In this document: positions 9,194 through 16,716 of the stretch, one piece after another
Position numbering within the stretch: the stretch's first letter is position 1
Layout: each line of letters opens with the position of its first letter
Origin: CAVQZC01 sp963718315
GTDB taxonomy: Bacteria; Actinomycetota; Thermoleophilia; Gaiellales; JAICJC01
Direction of reading: 5' to 3'
Length of the DNA stretch: 64,000 bases
NCBI GenBank assembly: GCA_963718315.1
Contig: CAVQZC010000006.1
Location: forward strand, 310,001-374,000
Position numbers and translations under genes: made by a program
The notes under the pieces: generated by a model
Databases searched by the model: none
Seen by the model: the letters and a program-made list of their open reading frames with translations, nothing else
Told to the model about the DNA's origin: nothing

Positions 9194-9757
9194 ATGGCGA
9201 TTGGGCCGGTACAGCTGCTGGTGTTGGGCTTCGAGAGTCCAGACTTCCACGGTGAGATCATCGCGGAGCTCGAGCGGCTACGACAGAGCGACACGGTGCG
9301 CGTGATCGACGCCTTGGCGGTCTACAAGGACGCCGAAGGTGAGATGGAGGTCGCGCATCTCAGCAACCTCTCCAAGGATGAAGCGATCGAGCTTGGCAGC
9401 AAGGTCGGGGCACTGATCGGTCTCGGTATCGAGGGCGAGCAGGGCGCCGAGGCGGGAGCCGTCGCCGGCGCCGAGGCGGCGGAGGACGGCGTCAACGTCT
9501 TCACCGATGACGAGGCATGGGACGTCCTGGAAGAGCTCCCAAACGACTCGGCTGCGGCGTTGATCCTGGTCGAGCACCACTGGGCGGTAGGGCTTCGCGA
9601 TGCAGTCGCGCGAGCCGGAGGCTTCCGCATCTCAGACGGCTTCATCAGCCCGCTCGACCTGGTCGAGATCGGCCTGGTGTCGTCCGAGGAGGCAGAACGA
9701 CTCGACGCGCTGGAGCGGAGTAGGGAGTCGACTTCAACGACCGGAGGATCGAAATGA
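9194..9757 (+). CDS. DUF6325/DUF1269-like protein
   Basis: 187-aa soluble protein. The ATG at MAIGPVQLLVLGF follows AAGGAGTGAGG by a few bases. The N-terminal beta-alpha-beta half (LLVLGFESPDF, IIAELERLRQSDTVRVIDALAVYKD) and the C-terminal half (ALILVEHHWAVGLRDAVARAGG) match the DUF6325 pattern and parallel the DUF1269 protein at 3585. A Gly/Ala-rich middle (GALIGLGIEGEQGAEAGA) replaces the membrane zipper of that protein. The C-terminal helix is acidic. Its stop overlaps the start of the 19-aa peptide that follows. Function unknown. Confidence 0.78.
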   Translation: MAIGPVQLLVLGFESPDFHGEIIAELERLRQSDTVRVIDALAVYKDAEGEMEVAHLSNLSKDEAIELGSKVGALIGLGIEGEQGAEAGAVAGAEAAEDGVNVFTDDEAWDVLEELPNDSAAALILVEHHWAVGLRDAVARAGGFRISDGFISPLDLVEIGLVSSEEAERLDALERSRESTSTTGGSK

Positions 9758-9813
9758 TGGGATCTCGCAGAGTCGCGCGGCGGACGTCTCGCCGAGTCGC
9801 TCGACGCCGCTAG
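9754..9813 (+). CDS. 19-aa arginine-rich peptide
   Basis: Mini-gene MMGSRRVARRTSRRVARRR: 10 of 19 residues are Arg. It starts at an ATG overlapping the stop of the DUF6325 gene (ATGA), with GGAGG about 6 nt upstream, which is good evidence for translation. In related loci I recall, DUF1269-like genes are followed by short proteins with an Arg-rich start, so this could be a naturally short member or a truncated remnant. An RR-V/T-ARR repeat pattern is visible. It could bind nucleic acid or acidic lipids, but that is speculative. Confidence 0.45.
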   Translation: MMGSRRVARRTSRRVARRR

Positions 9814-9996
9814 ACGGCAAACACTTGGGCGACTGGCCAGCGCGATACCCGCGCCGGCCAGTCGCCTGTCCACCCCCGGACGCTGATCGGCGCGCCGTCG
9901 CGGCGGGGATGCGTCTCTCGACCCAAAGCGCTCATTGCCGAGGTCGCCCGGCGCACGAAGCGTCTTGGTCAACCCCCGAATAGAGGGAGTATCACT

Positions 9997-10461
9997 ATGT
10001 TTGGAAGAGCCATGAGCGGCAGCTGGCGAGGAACGTCACAGGGCCACACCGGGCGCGTCTCCATACTCCTACCCTTGACCGTGGGCCTTGCCCTTGTCTT
10101 GGTCGCGGCGAGCGGTTGTGGCAGCAGCAGCAGCAAGCCCGCGTACTGTACGAACCGCAGCAACCTGGAGAACTCGATCAAGTCGCTCTCGGTCCCCACC
10201 TCGAGCAGCGACATCAGCAGCCTGAAATCGCAGGTGAAGACGATCCAGGGCCAAGCGACAGCGCTGGTCAACTCCGCCAAGTCTGACTTCCCGACCCAGA
10301 CGAGCGCCCTGAAGTCATCAGTAGACGCCCTATCCAGCGCGATCAAGGCGCTTCCGCCGAGCCCCTCGATGACGGAGATCGCGGCGCTCGCGGTTGACGT
10401 GACCAGCGTCACGAGTGCGGTCAAGAGCTTCACCGACGCCACCAGCTCCAACTGCGGCTAG
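9997..10461 (+). CDS. Secreted lipoprotein, 154 aa
   Basis: Predicted lipoprotein: a Lys/Arg-containing N-region, hydrophobic core (LLPLTVGLALVLV) and lipobox AASG-C41, where lipidation is expected. The mature part begins with a Ser linker. It then forms a low-complexity Ser/Thr/Ala/Val-rich helical region with regular heptads (SLKSQVKTIQGQATALVNSAK, SALKSSVDALSSAIKAL), typical of a cell-surface coiled coil. There is no enzymatic motif, and Cys residues at the two ends of the mature region could form a disulfide. It precedes the TMEM175-like gene by 7 nt, so the two are likely co-transcribed. Confidence 0.75.
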   Translation: MFGRAMSGSWRGTSQGHTGRVSILLPLTVGLALVLVAASGCGSSSSKPAYCTNRSNLENSIKSLSVPTSSSDISSLKSQVKTIQGQATALVNSAKSDFPTQTSALKSSVDALSSAIKALPPSPSMTEIAALAVDVTSVTSAVKSFTDATSSNCG

Positions 10462-10468
10462 GTCGCCG

Positions 10469-11104
10469 ATGTCTGATCAGCACCGGCCAAGGACGCGACG
10501 GTCGCTCGGGAAGGGGCGGATGGAGGCGTTCAGCGACGGCGTGTTTGCGATCGCGATCACGCTGCTCGTGCTGGATTTCGCGATTCACCCGCCCGGCTCG
10601 CCCCTGCACCAGGTGCTGCACATCTGGCCATCGTTCGTCGCCTACATCGTCAGCTTCCTGACCATCGGCGCTGCTTGGCTGGGCCACACCGCGCTGACCG
10701 ACCGACTGGAGCGAACCGACTCGATCTTCCTGCGTATCAACCTGCTGCTCCTGATGGTCGTCACCTTCCTGCCGTTCCCAACCGGGCTGGTCGGAGAGGC
10801 GCTACGCGAACCGTCGAGTGAGCGCGTGTTCGTGACCATGTACGGGCTGACACTGCTGGCGATCCGACTGATGGGATTCGCGCTGGACGAGTACGCCGAC
10901 CGCGAGCATCTCTACACGCAGAGCGATAACGACGATGTGCGCCGGGAGCAGAAGCGCTTCCTACCCGTGCTCGCCGCGTATGTGACCGCGATCCTGATCG
11001 GAATCGCCTTCCCGGTATTGGCGGTTTGTGTGTACCTCGGAATCGCCGTGTATCTCGTCGTGCCCTTCCGCGAGGTCCGACGACTCCTGCTCCCACACTC
11101 ATGA
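10469..11104 (+). CDS. TMEM175-family (DUF1211) ion channel-like protein
   Basis: 211-aa membrane protein with about six helices. The hallmark FSDGVFAIAITLLVLD of the TMEM175/DUF1211 family is present in TM1 (about residues 20-35); this FSDGVFAIAxTLL segment lines the pore in characterised members. Further helices are near 45-65, 80-100, 120-135, 160-180 and 180-200. Family members conduct K+ or protons. It follows the lipoprotein gene by 7 nt. Together with the K+ channel at 897 and DUF1622 at 11169 it makes ion flux a theme of this island. Confidence 0.88.
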   Translation: MSDQHRPRTRRSLGKGRMEAFSDGVFAIAITLLVLDFAIHPPGSPLHQVLHIWPSFVAYIVSFLTIGAAWLGHTALTDRLERTDSIFLRINLLLLMVVTFLPFPTGLVGEALREPSSERVFVTMYGLTLLAIRLMGFALDEYADREHLYTQSDNDDVRREQKRFLPVLAAYVTAILIGIAFPVLAVCVYLGIAVYLVVPFREVRRLLLPHS

Positions 11105-11141
11105 TCCACGACCGGGGTTCCACCTCCACGAGCAAGATCGT

Positions 11142-11154
11142 GTTCACCTAGTCC
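11142..11154. promoter_or_regulatory. Possible degenerate operator
   Basis: GTTCACCTAGTCC matches the left arm and centre of the palindromes at 4539, 4597 and 7437 (TTCACCTAG) but loses the right arm. It lies about 15-27 bp upstream of the DUF1622 start. Weak evidence on its own. Confidence 0.25.
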
Positions 11155-11168
11155 CGCAGGCTGCCCGA

Positions 11169-11528
11169 ATGTCATACGAACACCTCGTCACCTACATCAT
11201 CAAAGCGATCGAGGCCGTGGGCATCGCGATCATGGTGATCGGCGGCCTGGTCGCGTTGATCGCGTTTGGCGTCGCAGCGCTCGATCCTCAGCGGCGGCAG
11301 AGCTCGTATAACCAGCTGCGCCGCACCTTCGGACGGTGCATCTTGCTCGGCCTTGAGGTACTGATCGTCGCCGACATCGTCCGCACCGTGGTCGTCGACC
11401 AGACCTTCCAGAGCGTCGTGGTGCTCGGAGTCATCGTCCTCATCCGAATCGTCCTGAGCTTCTCCCTCGACGTGGAGATCGACGGTACATGGCCATGGAA
11501 CCGACGGCGGACCGGTGTCCGAACGTGA
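11169..11528 (+). CDS. DUF1622 membrane protein
   Basis: 119-aa integral membrane protein of the DUF1622 family. It starts at MSYEHLVTYIIKAIEAVG and has three hydrophobic segments: about 12-35 (GIAIMVIGGLVALIAFGV), 57-72 (CILLGLEVLIVADIVRTV) and 80-98. The polar LRRTFGRCILLGLEVLIVAD block is the family's conserved feature. Family members are small inner-membrane proteins with no assigned biochemical role. Its position behind TMEM175 and in front of another membrane protein gives a run of membrane genes. Confidence 0.8.
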   Translation: MSYEHLVTYIIKAIEAVGIAIMVIGGLVALIAFGVAALDPQRRQSSYNQLRRTFGRCILLGLEVLIVADIVRTVVVDQTFQSVVVLGVIVLIRIVLSFSLDVEIDGTWPWNRRRTGVRT

Positions 11529-11650
11529 ACCGGAATGGAGCTCGCCGCGTCGAGTTACGCGTCTGGCAGTTTCCCAGCCCAGCCAGCCAGCCGACCAGCG
11601 ACCAAGCCGGGACACCACGACCCGTCCCGGCGTTGACATAGGAGCAGCCC

Positions 11651-12322
11651 ATGGACGAGACCACCCGGTCGGAGCTCGGGGAATCGCGCTGGCCGATGGC
11701 CGGCGCGGTGGTGGCGGTGATTGTGCTCACCTACCTGCTGCCGGCGCAGGTACGCGTGGTCAGCTTCGGCGGCGTGCGGGTGGTGCCGATTCTGGAAGCT
11801 GTGCTGCTGGTCGCCCTGATCATCGGCGATCCGGGGCGTATCGACCGACGCACAACGGCGTTGCAGCGATTGGCGACGGCGCTGGTGCTGCTCATGCTGG
11901 GCGGCGCACTCGTCCAGACCGCGGGACTGACGGTCGACCTGATCAAGGGCGGCGGGGTGACCGACTCGGGGCGTCTCCTTCTGGAGGCCGGCTCCATCGT
12001 CTGGGTCGTCAACAACATCTCGTTCGCGCTGCTCTATTGGCAGCTGGACGGTGGCGGGGCGCCGGCCAGAGTGCACCACGTGGCCGTGCATCCGGACTTC
12101 GCGTTTCCTCAGCAACTCGCACCTGATCTGGCACCGGCGGGGTGGATCCCCGGGTTCTTCGACTACTTCTACCTCGGCTTCACGAACGCGATTGCATTCA
12201 GCCCCGCCGATGTCCTGCCGCTCACGGTCAGAGCCAAAGTGCCCATGCTTGTGCAGTCACTGGTCTCGCTGGCGCTCGTCGGACTGGTGATCGCCCGCGC
12301 GGTCAACGTCTTGCCAGGGTGA
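11651..12322 (+). CDS. Integral membrane protein, ion-channel-like C-terminus
   Basis: 223-aa membrane protein with about five helices (near 17-32, 45-60, 73-92, 112-128, 190-215). The C-terminal DYFYLGFTNAIAFSPADV and LTVRAKVPMLVQSLVSLALVGLVIARAVNVL segments look like a re-entrant loop and last helix of DUF1345/two-pore-like membrane proteins in actinobacteria. The ATG has GGAG about 8 nt upstream. Function unknown; it closes the ion/envelope island just before an IS3 remnant. Confidence 0.72.
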   Translation: MDETTRSELGESRWPMAGAVVAVIVLTYLLPAQVRVVSFGGVRVVPILEAVLLVALIIGDPGRIDRRTTALQRLATALVLLMLGGALVQTAGLTVDLIKGGGVTDSGRLLLEAGSIVWVVNNISFALLYWQLDGGGAPARVHHVAVHPDFAFPQQLAPDLAPAGWIPGFFDYFYLGFTNAIAFSPADVLPLTVRAKVPMLVQSLVSLALVGLVIARAVNVLPG

Positions 12323-12449
12323 CCGCCGCGACCGGCTGGCGCGAAGGGCGCGGTGGGGCGATGCGCCGCCTGTCGGGGTCGACTGGACTTTGGGCGCGGT
12401 CTACGTTAGGCGGATTCGTGGTAACCCGGTGCTCAATCTCTTGCTCAGA

Positions 12450-12653
12450 TTCGAGCACCTCGAACACGAGACGCTCCGCTGGGTCGGCTTCTACAACCAC
12501 GACCGGCTGCACGAAGAGCTCAAAGACGTCCCGCCCAGCGAGTACGAACACCGGATGACACGATCACCAAAGACGGTCCAGCCGGCGCGCAAGAAGGACG
12601 CGCCGGCCAGCGTCAACGATTACAAGGAAACCAAACAACCGAGCCTCCACTAA
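12450..12653 (+). pseudogene. IS3-family transposase C-terminal remnant
   Basis: Only the tail of an IS3 orfB integrase-type transposase remains: FEHLEHETLRWVGFYNHDRLHEELKDVPPSEYE matches the conserved end of the rve domain (W-x-x-xYN-x-x-R-x-H). The upstream catalytic DDE region is absent and the flanking 12323-12450 shows no matching coding sequence or inverted repeat. The residues after about 12560 differ from the usual C-terminus until the closing ETKQPSLH. This marks an old insertion at the boundary between the stress island and the secreted-protein genes. Confidence 0.75.
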
Positions 12654-12755
12654 ACCCGGGGCGCTTCACACATTGTATTCCCGGTGAGTTTGGCGGATAC
12701 TGCTCCGACCGCAACAATCGGCTTGGCTTGGATGTCGTCGGGGAGGGGAACGTCC

Positions 12756-14132
12756 GTGAATCGTCTTGCCTGGTATTGGATCACGTGCGGTGCGCTGCTG
12801 GTGGTCGGGTTTGGAATGCCGGCGACTGCCTCGGCATCGTTGCCGTCGAACGACGACCTGGCCAACGCTCAGCGGGTGACGCTGGGTGACTCGTTCACGG
12901 CCGACACGACCGGCGCCTCGCTCCAATCAGGCGAGCCCGTAGCGCCGTTCTACGGGCCGATCGCAGGCCCGACGGTCTGGTATGAGTGGGATGCGCCAGC
13001 TGAGCACGACTATGTGCAGCTTGTGGCAACAAACATCTCCTTCCCCAACAACGACGCTTGCGTCAACGTGTGGGACGCAGGACTCTCGCCGCCGGCTTAC
13101 GCCTTCGACTCCCTCGGCGGCCCGGACAACGCGAACGGCGACTGTACCCACGCCCAGAACTTCGTTTCACACCCGGGCCACACCTACTTCTTCCAGGTCG
13201 GAAGCGAGACTGCCGCAAGTGTCGGCAGGGTGACGATCGATCTCACCGGCTTCCAACTCGTCGCAGACATCCAGCTCACCCAAACGGCGACCCCCGCCGT
13301 ACAGGTCGGCCAGACGATCGTCATAAAGTCGTCGGTGACCAATGCGGGGCCACAACCGACGTCGGTCGACCTGTCGATTGGCCGCAGCTCCGAGATGCAA
13401 CTGCTCTCGATCAGCGGCGCCACCTGCGACGACCCCCTCTGCCAGACCGCCAACATCCCACTCGTATACTCGGGACCTGTGGTGGTGACCACGCTTTGGC
13501 GGCCGTTCGCGCCGGGCCCCAACGTCGGCATCGACGTCCAGGCAACACCGCGGGAAGCGGACGATCCGACCGCCGCCGAGGCAACCTCATCGACCGACGT
13601 CACGCTCCCCAAAGGCGCCGTGGAGGTGCTCCGCCAAGACTCCGGCTTCAACTTCGTCACCACCCGCCACAGCGCCAGCGCCGGTCACATCTGGCTGTGG
13701 TGGAACGCCGGCCCGTCGGGCGGCACGATCACCGACAACACCGGCCTGGGGCTGTTCGACCTGCCGGTTGACCCCAACCAGGGAACCAGCTTCACATTCT
13801 TCGCTGCCGGCAAGTACCAAGTCGTCGACAGCGCCACCGGCGAGGTGATGACCGCCAATGTGCCGATCACAGCTGGCCCAGCGACGGGCTCTCTGACGAC
13901 CGTCTACTCGATCAACTGGGCGACCCGCTCGGCACCCGCCGGCCTGACCTACGAGATCGACCTGCAACGACCAAACGGCGTCTACGTCCCCTGGCTGACG
14001 ACAACCGCCCGCGGCGCCACGTTCATCGCAGACGACGGCATCGGCACTTACCGGGTCCGGGCGCGCATGGTCAAGGCAGACGACGACTCCACCGGAACCG
14101 GCTGGGTCACCAAGAAGATCGTCGTCAATTGA
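12756..14132 (+). CDS. Secreted beta-rich protein, 458 aa
   Basis: Exported protein starting at GTG with GGGAGGGG 8 nt upstream. A signal peptide (VNRLAWYWITCGALLVVGFG...ASA) has a likely cleavage near ATASA-SLPSND. The first domain (SNDDLANAQRVTLGDSFTADTTGA, VWYEWDAPAEHDYVQL) resembles the pre-peptidase C-terminal-like jelly-roll found in extracellular proteins. A central CARDB/DUF11-like Ig domain follows (VQVGQTIVIKSSVTNAGPQPTSVDLSI), then a Gly/Thr-rich C-terminal beta region. There are two paired Cys groups and no protease motif. Likely a surface adhesin or matrix protein. Confidence 0.7.
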   Translation: MNRLAWYWITCGALLVVGFGMPATASASLPSNDDLANAQRVTLGDSFTADTTGASLQSGEPVAPFYGPIAGPTVWYEWDAPAEHDYVQLVATNISFPNNDACVNVWDAGLSPPAYAFDSLGGPDNANGDCTHAQNFVSHPGHTYFFQVGSETAASVGRVTIDLTGFQLVADIQLTQTATPAVQVGQTIVIKSSVTNAGPQPTSVDLSIGRSSEMQLLSISGATCDDPLCQTANIPLVYSGPVVVTTLWRPFAPGPNVGIDVQATPREADDPTAAEATSSTDVTLPKGAVEVLRQDSGFNFVTTRHSASAGHIWLWWNAGPSGGTITDNTGLGLFDLPVDPNQGTSFTFFAAGKYQVVDSATGEVMTANVPITAGPATGSLTTVYSINWATRSAPAGLTYEIDLQRPNGVYVPWLTTTARGATFIADDGIGTYRVRARMVKADDDSTGTGWVTKKIVVN

Positions 14133-14289
14133 CGGAAGCTGAATCGGACTACGACCGTCCCTTCTTCGACCAGGCGAAACGCCTGCAAGAGCGAACGGTT
14201 GTGACGGGAGTCGGCATCGAGCGGGTGCTCCGAATCGCCGAACCAGCCTGAGATTGCTGTGTCCCAGGCCGACCGGATGGCGCGGTCTC

Positions 14290-14318
14290 GGGCGGGGGCT
14301 GTTCTTGCTCCCCCGCCC
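14290..14318. terminator. Bidirectional hairpin terminator
   Basis: GGGCGGGGG (14290-14298) pairs perfectly with CCCCCGCCC (14310-14318) around an 11-nt loop, between the convergent secreted-protein and AOC-like genes. Confidence 0.65.
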
Positions 14319-14332
14319 GTGTCTCCGTCAGC

Positions 14333-14806
14333 TCATGGCTGGAAGTGGAAGATGAAGTCGAAGTTCCCGTCGCTGCGCAGGTGCAGCGTCATCCAGCCGC
14401 GTGCGTTTGAGTACCCGCCGGTGCCGCCGGTGATGGCCAGCTGGGTGGTCGCACTGGCGTCCAGGAACGGCCCCTCGACCGTGACCTGACCGCGGGGCAG
14501 GTAGGTCGTCCACATGCATTCCCAGCGACCGCGGACGGCGCTGGCCCTGACACAGTTGCCCTGGTCGATGCCGACCTTGCTGTCGTTGTCAGCATCGAAG
14601 ATGGGGTTGTTGAACGGCAGCTGGTCGCCGGGCGAATCGCCCTTGGCGCCGATGTCGATCACCTGGTCGGTGATCGGGTGCTCGACGACGTGGACGGTGG
14701 CCGAGGCGGTGAGACCGCTGGAACCGGATCCCAGGGCCACCGCGGCAGCCGTCAGTGCGGAGGCGGCGACCGCGGCCACCGCCATGAGCACGAGTGTTCG
14801 TCGCAT
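14333..14806 (-). CDS. Secreted allene-oxide-cyclase/dirigent-like barrel protein
   Basis: 157-aa exported protein with a clear signal peptide (MRRTLVLMAVAAVAASALTAAAVA). The mature part has the pattern of the AOC/dirigent-like beta barrel: VVEHPITDQVIDIGAKGDSP, DNDSKVGIDQGNC, WECMWTTYLPRGQVTVEGPF and ITGGTGGYSNARGWMTL. These DVGxxGDSxGD and GGTGxYxxARG motifs are typical of small secreted actinobacterial AOC-barrel proteins. Two Cys (in GNCVRA and WECMW) may form a disulfide. Substrate unknown; structural similarity to plant enzymes does not imply the same reaction. Confidence 0.78.
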   Translation of the reverse strand: MRRTLVLMAVAAVAASALTAAAVALGSGSSGLTASATVHVVEHPITDQVIDIGAKGDSPGDQLPFNNPIFDADNDSKVGIDQGNCVRASAVRGRWECMWTTYLPRGQVTVEGPFLDASATTQLAITGGTGGYSNARGWMTLHLRSDGNFDFIFHFQP

Positions 14807-14902
14807 GGTTCCTCCCAGTCGTGAAGAACGGTGAAGCGCGAGCTTACGGTTTACCGGCCGAACCGGCCAGAATCCCTACACGCAGCCTGGGTTGCCTGTC
14901 GA

Positions 14903-16255
14903 TCAGCGGCCAACCACACGTTCGGCGATCTCGGCTGCCTGGTCGCGCAGCTCGGGGATTGCGACTGACTCCCACAGTTCGCCGCGACGCATCCAGCCAA
15001 GTGTCGACAGCCACGGCTGGGCAGCGCCGTCGGCGTTGCGTACGGCCCCACCGTCGGTGGTGTCGAGGCCGAGGCCGAGCGGGTGTTGCCTGGCCAGACC
15101 TCGCCCGTGTAACTGGTCGTAGAGGAGGTCGCCGTCTCCGAACGGTGAGTCGCCGGGGCCGATGCAGTTCACCGCCGCGTCGAACCGCATGACCACGGAA
15201 TCCGTCGCGCCGTGGTGCCTGACGGCTACGTCCAGGCCCGCCACCGTTTCGGTGACGGCGACCGGCGTCCCGGCGACGATTGTCAGTACCCCCTGCTGCC
15301 GCAGCTCCCCGATCCACTCCCACGCCACAGGGGCCATGCGGTTGCGGTTGATCGCCCACACGCGCGTGTAGGCCCGCAGGGCACGGCGCTGCTCGGTCGC
15401 CGAGAACCCTTTCCAGATCGCCTGCGTATAGGGGCGCATCGCGTCCACCACATCGCGGGCGTCGCCCCCCATGGTGCCGGCAGCGCGCACCGCTGCGCGA
15501 AACGCGCGCGCCTGCTCTGTCAGCGAGGTACCCGCGGGCGGCGGCTGGTAGCCGGTGTCGATCGGTCCCTGCGGCCAGCGGTGCGGGATGGGAAGCAGGC
15601 CGGTGCGCGAGAGGCCGACCAGGCGCACGCCGGGGCGTTCGGCCACCAGTCGCAGTGCCACGTCGACCATGGTCAGCCCGGTACCGACGAGCAGCACGTC
15701 GCCGCCCGGCGCGAGCCTCCCGAGCGCGCCGGGTGCCCATGGGTCGCGCACGTAGCGGGAGGAGTCCTGAGGCCAGCCCCCGGCGACGGCGGCGTCACGG
15801 AACGCCGGCGTTCCGGTGGCGAGGACGATGCGCGCCGCCTCCAGGGAGCGGCCGTCGGCCAGGGCGATCCTCGCCCGGCCGTCCTCCCGGGCGATGTCGA
15901 CCACGGATCCGCGGACTGTCTCGAGCACACCCGGGCTCGCCGCGGCGGCCTCGGCCAGGAGAGCAGACAGGTAGCGGCCGAAGGTGACCCGCGGGACGAA
16001 GTCGCCGCGATCGACCGCCTCGCCCCGGGATGCGAGCCACTCCACCAGGTGGTCCGGCCGGCCGGAGATCCCGCCCAGGTTCCCGGCCACCACATTCATC
16101 AAGTGCTGCGGGAACGTGGTCGAGTAGGCGACGCCCCGCGCCAGGCGGTCCTCGCGCTCGACGAGGACGAGCGGCCCGGGCGCGCCGGCGCGCAGCAGGT
16201 GCACTGCCGTCAGCGTCCCGGCAGCGCCGCCACCGACAATCACCACACTCGTCAC
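14903..16255 (-). CDS. FAD/NAD(P)-binding oxidoreductase (PF13454 type)
   Basis: 450-aa flavoprotein. The N-terminal dinucleotide fold VVIVGGGAAGTLTAVHL (4-20) is followed by the RGVAYSTTFPQHLMNV segment (40-54), which is characteristic of the FAD-NAD(P)-binding YdhS/HcaD-like group. ATGTP (146-150) and a second Rossmann motif VLLVGTGLTMVDVAL (187-201) complete the two-dinucleotide layout. INCIGPGDS-type residues near 350 close the FAD domain. The substrate is not identifiable. It lies 51 nt downstream of the UBP zinc-finger gene on the same strand, so they are probably co-expressed. Confidence 0.85.
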   Translation of the reverse strand: MTSVVIVGGGAAGTLTAVHLLRAGAPGPLVLVEREDRLARGVAYSTTFPQHLMNVVAGNLGGISGRPDHLVEWLASRGEAVDRGDFVPRVTFGRYLSALLAEAAAASPGVLETVRGSVVDIAREDGRARIALADGRSLEAARIVLATGTPAFRDAAVAGGWPQDSSRYVRDPWAPGALGRLAPGGDVLLVGTGLTMVDVALRLVAERPGVRLVGLSRTGLLPIPHRWPQGPIDTGYQPPPAGTSLTEQARAFRAAVRAAGTMGGDARDVVDAMRPYTQAIWKGFSATEQRRALRAYTRVWAINRNRMAPVAWEWIGELRQQGVLTIVAGTPVAVTETVAGLDVAVRHHGATDSVVMRFDAAVNCIGPGDSPFGDGDLLYDQLHGRGLARQHPLGLGLDTTDGGAVRNADGAAQPWLSTLGWMRRGELWESVAIPELRDQAAEIAERVVGR

Positions 16256-16306
16256 AGCGGGGAAGGATGCCGGAACCCGCTCCGGGGATCGCAGCAGTTC
16301 ACGCGC

Positions 16307-16651
16307 TCAATGCAGGTGGGCTTGCCAGTCGGCTGGTACTCGCCCCCTCGGTCCAGGCGTCGGTTGATCCAGAGGATGGTGCAGCGGGGGCGCAAGGGGA
16401 GGCCCCTCGACGAAGTCATCCGTCCGGTAGTCGTAGAACCAGCTCTCGCCGGGTTCGAAGCTGGTGATGACCGGGTGTCCAGACTCGTGAGCATGCTTGC
16501 TCGCGTGTTGCGACGGCGAGGAGTCGCAGCAGCCGACGTGCCCGCAGTCGGCGCACCGTCTGAGATGCAGCCACCATCCCCCGGCGCTCTCGCATTCCAC
16601 GCAGCCGGTGCCGGAGGGAGGTGCCGTGGCGTCGATCGGATTGTCGTTCAT
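16307..16651 (-). CDS. UBP-type zinc-finger protein
   Basis: 114-aa protein starting at MNDNPIDAT, chosen because GGAGG lies 3 nt upstream. Nearly the whole protein is a ZnF-UBP domain: C17-x2-C20, C33-x2-C36, C41/C42, H49, H53 and H59 with GHVGCCDSSPSQHASKHAHESGHP. In eukaryotes this fold binds the C-terminal GG of ubiquitin; the function of stand-alone bacterial copies is unclear. The downstream neighbour is a FAD oxidoreductase, a pairing often seen in actinobacteria, suggesting they work together. Confidence 0.88.
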   Translation of the reverse strand: MNDNPIDATAPPSGTGCVECESAGGWWLHLRRCADCGHVGCCDSSPSQHASKHAHESGHPVITSFEPGESWFYDYRTDDFVEGPPLAPPLHHPLDQPTPGPRGRVPADWQAHLH

Positions 16652-16716
16652 GGCCTCCGAGGTTAGCAGCGCGCCGTTCTGGACACCCGGCAAGCGGTCA
16701 GGTATCTCTAGATGCC

